From Hallerella sp963597395 (GTDB lineage: Bacteria > Fibrobacterota > Fibrobacteria > Fibrobacterales > Fibrobacteraceae): a stretch of DNA of 27,043 nucleotides. Location: contig CAVBPX010000030.1 of assembly GCA_963597395.1 (NCBI GenBank), forward strand, positions 1 to 27,043, read 5' to 3'. The position numbers were made by a program, and so were the translations under genes. The notes under the pieces were generated by a model that saw nothing but the letters and a program-made list of their open reading frames with translations, ran no database searches and had not been told where the DNA came from. Positions 15,924 through 23,690 of this stretch are shown one piece after another (the first letter of the stretch is position 1; every line of letters starts with the position of its first letter).

Positions 15924-16739
15924 GTGCCTCGCTGTCCGGTCAAGGTCCCGCTCGCTCTCGCCGTCCTTTCGGCTGCGGTTGTTCCCGTGCTCGCCGTGCT
16001 GTATGCGGGGCTCTACGGTGTGGAACTGTTCGGTCTGCTCTCCATTTTCGGGACGCTCGCGACGGTTCTCGATGTGCTGCTTTCGATTCTTTTTCTCGTT
16101 CTTATCTGGGGTGGCGTTTATGTGCTCGGGGCTTTTTTAAAAGGGCTCGAGTGCGTTCCGGGAGACAGAAGAATTTTTTTCGGACTGTTTCGGCTGCTTT
16201 CCGCTTTTGCCTGTGTGCTGAGCGTTCTTTCGCCGCTTTATTCCATTTTTTCGGAAAGTCCCGCCTTTTGCATCGCCTGGACGTTTGCGTTTTCCATCGA
16301 GCTTGTGACGGGAATTGTCCTTGGAATTTTGATTGCGCGTCTGGGACTTCGCGGAAAGAACCATCTGGTGCTTGGCATTGGGCTTGCGGTCGCGTTTTGC
16401 TATTTGACGGATTTTAGCGGGTTTCGGACCTTTGAATCCATGATTGACTACAGTTTTGCGTCCGGGGACGCCGAGGAGTCGGGCAGGGCTGCAGGGGCAG
16501 GGCTTTTGACGTATCTGTGGGGGCTTTCCCCGTCGGAAGTCGATACGCTCGACGAGGAGTCCCTGGCGGATGTCCAGGAGGTTTCCGTCGTGTTCTTTGC
16601 TTTGCTGTTTGCGCTCTTTGCGGGCTTTGTCGCGGCGCATGCCGCATTCTCGCTTCTTTCGTTTTCGCTTTTTGCCATTTATTTTGTGCGTAAAAGGAAC
16701 GGGGGTTCTGTTCAAAATTCGGAAGGCGTTTTATGCTGA
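15924..16739 (+). CDS. Polytopic membrane protein, function unknown
   Basis: A 271-residue protein with about six or seven hydrophobic helices (for example ALAVLSAAVVPVLAVLYAGL, VLLSILFLVLIWGGVYVLG and FFALLFALFAGFVAAHAAF). A hydrophilic acidic loop follows TDFSGF (SGDAEESGRAAG through DEESLADVQE, about 185-220). The likely start is GTG 15924, one base after the GroES-like stop, which suggests translational coupling. The end overlaps the DUF486 gene by 7 bases. No family recognised. Confidence 0.7.
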   Translation: MPRCPVKVPLALAVLSAAVVPVLAVLYAGLYGVELFGLLSIFGTLATVLDVLLSILFLVLIWGGVYVLGAFLKGLECVPGDRRIFFGLFRLLSAFACVLSVLSPLYSIFSESPAFCIAWTFAFSIELVTGIVLGILIARLGLRGKNHLVLGIGLAVAFCYLTDFSGFRTFESMIDYSFASGDAEESGRAAGAGLLTYLWGLSPSEVDTLDEESLADVQEVSVVFFALLFALFAGFVAAHAAFSLLSFSLFAIYFVRKRNGGSVQNSEGVLC

Positions 16740-17074
16740 AAGTGGCACTTTTGACGGCCGGGCTTCTTGTTTGCTCGAACCTCTTTATGACGTTTGCCTG
16801 GTATGGGCATCTCAAGTTCTTGAATGCGCGCCCCTGGATAGTTGCGGCCCTTGCAAGCTGGGGAATTGCCCTTTTCGAGTATATGATTCAGGTGCCGGCA
16901 AACCGTTACGGCTACACGGCATTGAACGTCGTCCAGCTGAAGGTCATTCAGGAGGTGGTCGCGCTGACGGTCTTTGCGCCCTTTGCCGTCTTTATGATGA
17001 ACCAGCCGTTAAAGCTCGATTACCTCTGGTCCGCGCTGTGCCTCGTCGGAGCGGTCTATTTCGCGTTCCGCTAG
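16733..17074 (+). CDS. DMT-family small membrane protein (DUF486)
   Basis: A 113-residue inner-membrane protein with four helices. FMTFAWYGHLKF, ALFEYMIQVPANRYGY and QLKVIQEVVALTVFAPFAVF are hallmark stretches of the DUF486 family, which falls in the drug/metabolite transporter superfamily. Length is standard. It overlaps the upstream membrane gene by 7 bases. Substrate unknown for the family. Confidence 0.9.
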   Translation: MLKVALLTAGLLVCSNLFMTFAWYGHLKFLNARPWIVAALASWGIALFEYMIQVPANRYGYTALNVVQLKVIQEVVALTVFAPFAVFMMNQPLKLDYLWSALCLVGAVYFAFR

Positions 17075-17078
17075 GCGG

Positions 17079-18557
17079 CTACTCGGAAATTTGCGAAAGG
17101 GCCGATTCGTATTGCTGCAGCTCCTTGCTGAACGCTCCGAGCGACCTGTAGCGTTTTAGGATCAGGTTCATGAACTTTTTATAGGACTCGACCGAAAGGA
17201 ACGGGTCGTTTTGGTATTCAAAGTTCTTGTTGTAGAGGTCCTTGATGCGCCGAATGCTCTGGATGGAATTCGCGATGACTTCCGAGAGCTTTTTGTGGGC
17301 CGCTTCGAGGCCTTCGCGGTTTCGCTCGACGGTCTCGGGGTCGTTCGTTTTGATGATTTCGGACGGGAGCTTGGCGTAACTCTCATAGACGGTGTTCGCA
17401 TTCGGAACCGCGGACGAGTTTCCCATCACGCTGCTCGAAGCCCGCATCCCGTTCCGCTTGGCCTTGGAATCGATTGAAATCTTGCAAATGTCCCCGCCCA
17501 TGTAGTTGCACTTCGCACGGGGTTCTTCGCGGTGCAAAATGTTGAGCGGGAAAAAGTCCTCGTTCGTCCCCAGCTTGGACAGCGGGCAAAAAAGCGTAAT
17601 CGGTTCGTTGAAAACGGTGATGGAATAGCTGATGTATTCCTTCCCGTCAATTTTTGTCGTCTTGTAGAGGCTGCCCGTCGAGTTTTTGAAGTGTTCCGCT
17701 TCCTGCAAAAGGTCGTGCGTTTCGCCCTGGAGGGATTCCGGGTCGGGCGCATAGGCGCCGAGAAACGCTTCGACTCCCGCCTGAAATCCCTTGCTGATGG
17801 CCTCGTTCGTCGTGCGCTTTCCCCAAAGGTCCTCGGAAAGGAACAGAAAATCGGTGACGTTCGTTTCGCTTCGGCCCGCAAAGAAGGCCTGTGCGCGGCC
17901 TATCTTCGCAAGTCCGCGCCACCGCTTTGCCGAAATGTAGATGTTGCTCCGTTCGCATTCGGCGGCGATTTGCTTGAGAATGGCGAGGCTGTCCTCGGAA
18001 ATTTCGACTTGCTCTATTTCCTTGTCCCAGCTTTTCAGGTCGTCGGGAGTCACCTTGAGATCTTCCTCGATGAAAAAAAATTCCGGGTCGCCGGCCGTAG
18101 AAAGGAGCGTTTTCAGGGCGTCGGGCGAGATGGAATCCGGGAACGTCAAAACGAGATGGATGCTGTCGGAAAGTCCCGCTTCGGATAGACAGGCGTCCGG
18201 GCGAATTCTTCCGGAAATGAGCGTCTCGCGGGCGAGGTTCTCGTCGAGGACCGCGCGTGTGGCCGCGGCCATGGGGCCTATCGCCGGATCGAAGCTGTTG
18301 AAAATGGCGACGTCCGCGGGCTTTGCCTCTTCCGGGAGCTCGAACTGGCGACGTCCGTAAATTTGGATGTCGAGGCCTTTAAATCCCGAAACGAGATGCC
18401 GAATCAGCGCGCGCTTTCCGGAACCGGCCCGTCCGTAGAGGTAGGTCGGCTGCTTGGTGACCACGGCGAGGAACGCGAGTTTCAAAAGGGATTCCCGTTC
18501 GACGAGACCGCTCTCCAGTTCGGACAACAGTTTCCGGATTCTTTCCGCAAGTATCAT
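17079..18557 (-). CDS. RavA-like MoxR-family AAA+ protein with degenerate catalytic motifs
   Basis: A 492-residue homologue of RavA, the MoxR AAA+ ATPase that in E. coli works with ViaA. The fold-defining parts are present: LAERIRKLLSELESGLVERE, a P-loop-like YGRAGSGKRA (42-50, with Arg after the Lys where Ser/Thr is usual), VTPDDLKSWDKEI (about 169-181) and ISAKRWRGLAKI...AFFAGRS. The Walker B segment, usually FLDEIWKAGP, is IFNSFDPAIGP (85-95), lacking Asp-Glu. The sensor-1 region reads LVLTFPD without the Asn. So it probably binds nucleotide poorly and is unlikely to hydrolyse ATP. The C-terminus is coiled-coil-like. No viaA is adjacent. AAGGAGC lies about 5 bases before ATG 18557. Confidence 0.8.
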   Translation of the reverse strand: MILAERIRKLLSELESGLVERESLLKLAFLAVVTKQPTYLYGRAGSGKRALIRHLVSGFKGLDIQIYGRRQFELPEEAKPADVAIFNSFDPAIGPMAAATRAVLDENLARETLISGRIRPDACLSEAGLSDSIHLVLTFPDSISPDALKTLLSTAGDPEFFFIEEDLKVTPDDLKSWDKEIEQVEISEDSLAILKQIAAECERSNIYISAKRWRGLAKIGRAQAFFAGRSETNVTDFLFLSEDLWGKRTTNEAISKGFQAGVEAFLGAYAPDPESLQGETHDLLQEAEHFKNSTGSLYKTTKIDGKEYISYSITVFNEPITLFCPLSKLGTNEDFFPLNILHREEPRAKCNYMGGDICKISIDSKAKRNGMRASSSVMGNSSAVPNANTVYESYAKLPSEIIKTNDPETVERNREGLEAAHKKLSEVIANSIQSIRRIKDLYNKNFEYQNDPFLSVESYKKFMNLILKRYRSLGAFSKELQQYESALSQISE

Positions 18558-18675
18558 AAATGCTCCTTGTGCTTCAAAAATATAGACGATTTTTCTAAAA
18601 TAAGGATATGGCGACCTTTAAAAATTCCTATTCCGGGGATGCCGATTTTTTGCACCGGACCGCTTGAGGCTTTGA

Positions 18676-19650
18676 ATGAAACGCGCAATCCTCTTTGTTC
18701 AGCTGGGTTCTCCTTCCGACGCGTCGCCGGGGAGCATTGAAAAATATCTCGTCGATTTTTTGGGTGACAGGCACACGCTCGGAAATCCTCCGTTTTTTTG
18801 GAAGTGGCTTTTAAAGGGAATTATCGCTCCGCGGCGTTCCGTGAAAAGTGCGGAAAAATACCGGCGGATGATAGAACGCTCCGGACTTTCCGAGATGCCT
18901 CTCATTTATTACACGCGGAACTTTGCCGAGGGTGTCGCCCGTGAAATAGGAAGTGAAATTCCGGTCCGATACGCCTTCGAGTTCGGTTCAAAGCCTTCCA
19001 TTTCGGATGCTCTCGAAGAGCTTTCGACGCTCGGTGCGACGGATGTGCGGGTCGTTCCGCTTTTTCCGCAGCGCTCCCTGGTGACGACTGTCGCCGTGCA
19101 CGATCTATCGCTTGCCGCTTTCAAAAAATTTCCGGGTTTGCAAATGCACTTTGCGGACGGCTTTGCCATGAACCGCGTCTGGCTTTCGCAAATTTTGCGG
19201 GGCATCCAAAACGTCTGGAATAAAAAAAGCGCCGTCGTCTTTTCGTTTCACGGGACTCCCGACAGCTGGGTCCGCGCAGGCGATCCTTACAGGGATGAAT
19301 GCGTCTCGGAATTCGAGTTTTGGAAAGGCGAGCTTTTGAAGGAAGTTCCGGGTGCAAAAATTCTTCTTTCGTTCCAGAGCCGTCTTGGCCCCGTCAAATG
19401 GCTCGAACCGTATTCCGCAAACGTGGTCGAGGAACTCGGTCGCGCGCGTGAGAATGTTTTGATCGTCTGCCCGTCCTTTACGGCCGACAACCTGGAGACT
19501 CTTTACGAAGTAGATGTAGAACTTAGGGAGCGATTCCTTTCCGCGGGTGGCGGGACATTTTCCCGCGTATCGTGCCCGAACGTTTGCGCGGATTGGATGA
19601 GAGGGTTTGCCGGGGAAGTTGTCCGGGAAGATTTCGGGAGGAATCCTTGA
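18676..19650 (+). CDS. hemH: Ferrochelatase
   Basis: Inserts Fe2+ into a porphyrin in the last steps of haem synthesis. The 324 residues carry family motifs: LFVQLGSPSDASP at the N-terminus, VVPLFPQRS, SFHGTPDSWVRAGDPY with the catalytic His192, SFQSRLGPVKWLEPY, and CPSFTADNLETLYEVD with the conserved Glu274. Length is typical. GAGG lies seven bases before ATG 18676. The next gene begins inside its stop codon, so the two are coupled. No other haem gene is in the window. In an anaerobe, haem would most plausibly serve a b-type cytochrome such as that of fumarate reductase; that is inference. Confidence 0.95.
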   Translation: MKRAILFVQLGSPSDASPGSIEKYLVDFLGDRHTLGNPPFFWKWLLKGIIAPRRSVKSAEKYRRMIERSGLSEMPLIYYTRNFAEGVAREIGSEIPVRYAFEFGSKPSISDALEELSTLGATDVRVVPLFPQRSLVTTVAVHDLSLAAFKKFPGLQMHFADGFAMNRVWLSQILRGIQNVWNKKSAVVFSFHGTPDSWVRAGDPYRDECVSEFEFWKGELLKEVPGAKILLSFQSRLGPVKWLEPYSANVVEELGRARENVLIVCPSFTADNLETLYEVDVELRERFLSAGGGTFSRVSCPNVCADWMRGFAGEVVREDFGRNP

Positions 19651-20738
19651 GCCTTTTCAAATGGATTCTTCCGACCCTTTTCGCCGCATGGACGGTTTCG
19701 CTCGGAAGCGAGGCCTTGGATTCCTCGGGCGTGGAAAAGGACTTTCAGCGGTTTGCCGCGCTTCCTGTCCTCGGATACTCGGAAGAAACGGGCTTAAAAT
19801 ACGGAGCCATGGTGCTGCTCTTTACGCGGTCCGAAACTCCGGGGTCCGAATCGACTTCCCTCGACTTCATTGCGACCGGAACCTCCAAGGGGCAGCTCGA
19901 AGTGAACGCCTCGCCCGACCTGTATCTTTTGCGCGGGCGGGTTCACTCCGACATTTCGCTCATCTACTGGAACTGGCGCGCCAAGTATTACGGCAAAGGA
20001 AACGACCCGGACCGGGATTCCTTTCTTCGTTACGACATGGATCTTTTCAAGCTTTATGTTCCGGTGGATATAGGCCTTTTAGGTCCGCCGCGTTCCCGGA
20101 TGCTCAGTGTCGGACCGTATCTGTATTTCGAAACGAACCGTGTCGAGTTTCGAAAGGGCGATGTTTCCCGTCCGGGGGAATCCGGCGGCATTCGGACGGG
20201 AGCGGGCTTCCAGGCGACGTTCGACCTCCGAGACAACGTAAACTGGCCCGTCGAAGGCGTTTACGCCCAATACCGGCAGCTCTACTACGCAAAGGCTTTT
20301 GGCGGTGACTTCGACTTTTTTTCGCAAACGGTGGATTTGCGCGCCTATTCAAGGCTTTTCTGGAACACGTCCGTCGCGCTCGGAATGTTTTACGACATGC
20401 GGAAAGGAACCGTTCCGTTCGACATGCTTGCGACGCTCGACGGCACCAAGCGGTTTCGCGGCGTGGAACGCGGACTTTACCTCGACCGTCAAAGCCTGAG
20501 TGCCCAGGTAGAATTTCGCAAGGAACTTTTCTGGCGGCTCGCCGGGACCATCTTTTTCGAGGCGGGGAAGGTCGGACCGTATTTTTCGGAGCTGATGAAA
20601 AACGACACGCACTATGCGGTCGGTTTTGGCGGAAGACTGCTATTGAACCGGGTAGAAAAGACGTATGCCCGGTGCGATTTTTCACTCGTAGATGGCAAGT
20701 ATCCGGGACTCACCATCTATTTGCGCGAAGCCTTTTAA
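19647..20738 (+). CDS. Omp85/BamA-type outer-membrane barrel protein without POTRA
   Basis: A 363-residue outer-membrane protein resembling the surface-antigen (D15) barrel of BamA/TamA. Signal peptide LFKWILPTLFAAWTVSLGSEA. Then PVLGYSEETGLKYGAMVL, repeated amphipathic strands, GGIRTGAGFQATFDLRDN, RFRGVERGLYLDRQSL (the conserved RG-type turn region) and a C-terminal strand LTIYLREAF ending in Phe. No room exists for POTRA domains. I chose TTG 19647 because GGAGG lies six bases upstream and a clean signal peptide follows; it overlaps the hemH stop (TTGA). A role in haem or metal traffic is only a contextual guess. Confidence 0.8.
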   Translation: MSLFKWILPTLFAAWTVSLGSEALDSSGVEKDFQRFAALPVLGYSEETGLKYGAMVLLFTRSETPGSESTSLDFIATGTSKGQLEVNASPDLYLLRGRVHSDISLIYWNWRAKYYGKGNDPDRDSFLRYDMDLFKLYVPVDIGLLGPPRSRMLSVGPYLYFETNRVEFRKGDVSRPGESGGIRTGAGFQATFDLRDNVNWPVEGVYAQYRQLYYAKAFGGDFDFFSQTVDLRAYSRLFWNTSVALGMFYDMRKGTVPFDMLATLDGTKRFRGVERGLYLDRQSLSAQVEFRKELFWRLAGTIFFEAGKVGPYFSELMKNDTHYAVGFGGRLLLNRVEKTYARCDFSLVDGKYPGLTIYLREAF

Positions 20739-20751
20739 CCAGAAGACGGAA

Positions 20752-21144
20752 CTAGTCCGAGAGCTTGTTCCAGTCGAGGACGCCCTTGCGATACAGATAG
20801 AGGTAGCCGCTTTCGAGGATGGCGAGGAACGCGAGGAGCACCACGAGAAGGCTCCACGGCGAAGAAAGGAAGACGACCGCGAGCGGATAGAGGAACGCCA
20901 CTTCGATGTCAAAGACGAGGAAGAGCATGGCGACCATGTAATACTTGATCGGATAGCGCTCGTTGGCGGTGCCGGCGACGTGGGCAAGTCCGCATTCGTA
21001 GGCGGTTCCCTTGATGAGGGTCTTCTTGATTTTTCCCGGGTGCAGAACCCAGTTCGAGAACAGAAGAAGCAGGGGAACGGCAATGGCGAGGATAATCAGA
21101 ATCGCCAAGGCGAAAGTCGTGTCAAAAATTTGAGCGTTACTCAT
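20752..21144 (-). CDS. nuoA: NADH-quinone oxidoreductase subunit A, orphan copy
   Basis: Membrane subunit A of respiratory complex I, 130 residues with three helices. The family signatures are present: GTAYECG (Glu50, Cys51) in the loop after helix 1, and FDIEVAFLYP with Asp79 and Glu81 in helix 2. It is normally first in a nuoA-N operon; here it is last in a minus-strand cluster and no nuoB follows, since a convergent gene occupies that side. AAAGG lies before ATG 21144. The other subunits must lie elsewhere if complex I is made. Confidence 0.93.
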   Translation of the reverse strand: MSNAQIFDTTFALAILIILAIAVPLLLLFSNWVLHPGKIKKTLIKGTAYECGLAHVAGTANERYPIKYYMVAMLFLVFDIEVAFLYPLAVVFLSSPWSLLVVLLAFLAILESGYLYLYRKGVLDWNKLSD

Positions 21145-21160
21145 AGTACCTTTAAAATAG

Positions 21161-22549
21161 CTATTTCCCGAGGAGTTTTTGCGCTTCGATGGTCAAAATG
21201 TCCGTCGAATTCATTTGAACGACCTGTTCAAGCTCTTCTTTAGCCTTTTTTTCGTCCAGGTGCGCCCGCATCCGAAGATCTCCGGCGTAGAACAGCGCCC
21301 GGCGTCGCACCTTTTCGTCTTCTTCCGCGTCCGAGGCCTTTTCAAAGAGCCGCACGGCGATTTCCGAAAGGCCCTTTTTTTGAGCCTCGCTCCCCCAGGA
21401 AATCCATTGCATTCCCGGAATCGGAAAAAAGAAGTTCGGGTAGAGAAGCGCCTCGACAACCTTTTTGATCGCTTCCGCATCGACGGGACTTTCCCTGAAA
21501 AGACGTCCGAACTTTTCCGTAAAGATTTGGGCCGCGTGTTCGTATTCCGCCTTGTTCGCGAGGTCAATCGCATCTTCGAGATCCTTGCGGAGGCTCTTTT
21601 TCGGGTCGGTTTCCGCGTGAACCGCTTCGGTAGAGGGGGAAGTTTTCCTTGAGAAAAGGGCCGGGACCTTTGCTCCCAAAAGCGCTCCCAGTCCAAAAAG
21701 CGGAATTTCGAGAATCGCGACTAGCCCGTAGAGGTTCGGGTTCAGGTTCCAGTTGACGAGAATGTCCATCACCGCGAGAAGAACGGCCGCATAGGGGGCA
21801 AACTTCGGAACGACCCGCTTTCCGCCTGCGACGCATCCGAGAAGGATGGCAAGCGAAAGGCTCATTCCCATAAACGGCATGTTTCCGTAGCGTTCAAAGT
21901 ACGACAGCGGAAGGACCAGTGCGAACAGGATGCTCGAAACGACCGTTCCCGCTATCCAGAGAATTCCCGTCTGCAAAAGGCCCCAATGTTTTTTTAGGGA
22001 CTTCATGACAAAGAAAAATCCGAATGTAAAAAGGACAAAGGAAAGAATCCCCGGGAAAAGAATCCAGCTCGTGAACAGCGAAAGGACGCTCGAACTTTCC
22101 GGAATGTAGGCCATTTGAAACAGCGGAACCGTTTTCGTGTAGCCTTGGATGTAGCGGCGAAGTTCCCTTTCGTAAAGTTTTTCGTCGGGCGAGACCTCGT
22201 TCGTCGCATAGGACTTTTTGCCGGTCGTTTCCCACCACAGCCGAAATTCCTCTTCCATTTTCCGAATGCGCTTTTCGGGAACGAACGGCTCGTTTTGCGC
22301 ATGGAACTTCTTCAGGTAGCTTTCGAGTTCCTCGTGGTAGATTTTGTCGGTCGGTTCCACGCCCACGTCGCGAAATGTTTTGGCGCCTTCCGTTTTCCAG
22401 TATTCGTCAAAGTGGGCTACGGCTTTCCGCTCGCGGGACCATTCCCGAATGGACGGGTAGCCTTGCACGGCGATGTTTGCCGCAAGAAGGGCGAGGATAA
22501 AAAGAATGCCGAACAGGAGCGGAATCCTGTGCGTGTTTTTGAAGAACAT
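21161..22549 (-). CDS. Rhomboid-like membrane protein, probably inactive, with TPR-type tail
   Basis: A 462-residue protein. After one TM helix (11-28) comes a soluble segment holding two copies of a 36-residue repeat, 47-82 and 102-137 (aromatic-E/W-W...EG/TG...Y...ELxxY). Helices at about 145-292 follow the rhomboid plan: LFTSWILFPGIL, a KKHWG turn, FMGMSLSLAILLGC and LFGLGALLGA. Where active rhomboids have HGGWLHLLGN, GASGA and AH, this protein has FPGILSFVLF, GMSL (Ser230 kept) and no His, so proteolysis is unlikely. The C-terminus (about 315-462) is helical and TPR-like. GGAGG lies seven bases before ATG 22549, 14 bases after the kinase gene. Role unknown. Confidence 0.6.
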   Translation of the reverse strand: MFFKNTHRIPLLFGILFILALLAANIAVQGYPSIREWSRERKAVAHFDEYWKTEGAKTFRDVGVEPTDKIYHEELESYLKKFHAQNEPFVPEKRIRKMEEEFRLWWETTGKKSYATNEVSPDEKLYERELRRYIQGYTKTVPLFQMAYIPESSSVLSLFTSWILFPGILSFVLFTFGFFFVMKSLKKHWGLLQTGILWIAGTVVSSILFALVLPLSYFERYGNMPFMGMSLSLAILLGCVAGGKRVVPKFAPYAAVLLAVMDILVNWNLNPNLYGLVAILEIPLFGLGALLGAKVPALFSRKTSPSTEAVHAETDPKKSLRKDLEDAIDLANKAEYEHAAQIFTEKFGRLFRESPVDAEAIKKVVEALLYPNFFFPIPGMQWISWGSEAQKKGLSEIAVRLFEKASDAEEDEKVRRRALFYAGDLRMRAHLDEKKAKEELEQVVQMNSTDILTIEAQKLLGK

Positions 22550-22563
22550 CTGTTGGCCTCCGG

Positions 22564-23685
22564 TCAGGAGTGTGAAACTTCACCGCGGTATTCGCGCAGC
22601 TGGTTCCATAAAAAGTCCGTATTGACGTCGTGGTAGCCCAGCGCGTTGACCCGTTCGCGGAGTTTGTGCGCAATGTTGAAAAGGTTCTCGCTTTTTTGCA
22701 TCCGTTCGATGCTGTCGAAAGTCGTCAGCTGATCTATCCAGTCGTGAATTTCCGGGAAGCGTTCGTCGTAAAAGACGTTCTGACGTCCGGTGCGCAAATA
22801 CTCCAGATAGCGTTCCGTGATGTGGAAATGGTCTTCGGTAAAAATCTTGATGGTATCCGGGAAGGGATTTTTCCCCGTCAGATATTCGTGCATGATGATG
22901 CCGAAGCTGAAGTAATCCACGGAGCTCGAAAGGTTCTCGCCCATGACGGCCTGTTCCGGTGCGCTGTAGGCGGGGGTCATCTGTCCGCCGTATTCCGTGA
23001 CGCTTTCGCGGAGTTTCGCCTGGGCGTATCCGAAGTCGCACACGAGAATCTTGTGGTTGTTCGGATGTTCCGGATCCTGGCACAGCAGCAGGTTCTTGGG
23101 CTTCAGATCCTTGTGAACTATCTGGTAGTAGTGCAGCTGGCTGATGGTGTTTGCGAGATAGGCGATTTGCGCCACCCGCGGCACGAGTTCGTCTTTCGAA
23201 ATGTCCGTTTTGAACATCTTGTCGAGCGAGCATCCCTTGATGAGTTCCATCTTGAGGTAGGGAAGTCTTCCGGCGACGCCTCCGCCGAGGCTTTGCACGA
23301 CGCCTTCGATATTTGTCGCCCGAATCAGGTTGTTGATGCGGATTTCGTCCTCGAACGAACTGATGATCATGTTCAGACGGTGCAGACGGTTTTTCCCCGC
23401 CGGCACAAAGTATTTGCAGAATTTGACGACGATGTCCCGCTCGCCGTGGCGCTCGGAAGTGCCCGGACGGGTTATCCAGTAGGAGGCGCGGAAAAGGTCG
23501 TTCGTCCCGTCGAGCGTAAGCCGGTCGCGAAGACGGATATGCTCCACGGCGCCGCTGTGCAGGTAAACGGGGTTGTGGTCGAGCCACCATTGGTAATCGT
23601 CCATCGTGTAATGCTCGCGGACGGCGAGTTTGCGCGACAGTCTGTCCAGGTATTCTGCAAAACGATTCTGAATCACGGACCGCAA
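22564..23685 (-). CDS. Serine/threonine protein kinase (Hanks type)
   Basis: Cytosolic kinase of about 373 residues with no transmembrane segment. An N-terminal stretch of about 60 residues precedes the kinase fold. The ATP-binding Lys is probably Lys88 (DIVVKFCKYF), with FEDEIRINNLI as the C-helix. The catalytic loop is VHKDLKPKNLL (Asp193), the metal-binding motif DFGYAQ (Asp217), and SAPEQ stands for APE. The glycine loop is poorly conserved. HKD replaces the usual HRD, so it is a non-RD kinase. The start is uncertain: TTG 23685 or GTG 23676, both just after the LOG-family stop and without a clear ribosome site. An open extension further upstream is a shadow of the LOG gene. Confidence 0.85.
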   Translation of the reverse strand: MRSVIQNRFAEYLDRLSRKLAVREHYTMDDYQWWLDHNPVYLHSGAVEHIRLRDRLTLDGTNDLFRASYWITRPGTSERHGERDIVVKFCKYFVPAGKNRLHRLNMIISSFEDEIRINNLIRATNIEGVVQSLGGGVAGRLPYLKMELIKGCSLDKMFKTDISKDELVPRVAQIAYLANTISQLHYYQIVHKDLKPKNLLLCQDPEHPNNHKILVCDFGYAQAKLRESVTEYGGQMTPAYSAPEQAVMGENLSSSVDYFSFGIIMHEYLTGKNPFPDTIKIFTEDHFHITERYLEYLRTGRQNVFYDERFPEIHDWIDQLTTFDSIERMQKSENLFNIAHKLRERVNALGYHDVNTDFLWNQLREYRGEVSHS

Positions 23686-23690
23686 TTTAG

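Noticed and set aside
18609..18668. 19-codon frame upstream of hemH as a possible leader peptide
   Set aside because: The AAGG is too close to the ATG, no attenuator hairpin follows, and there is no codon bias towards a regulatory amino acid.
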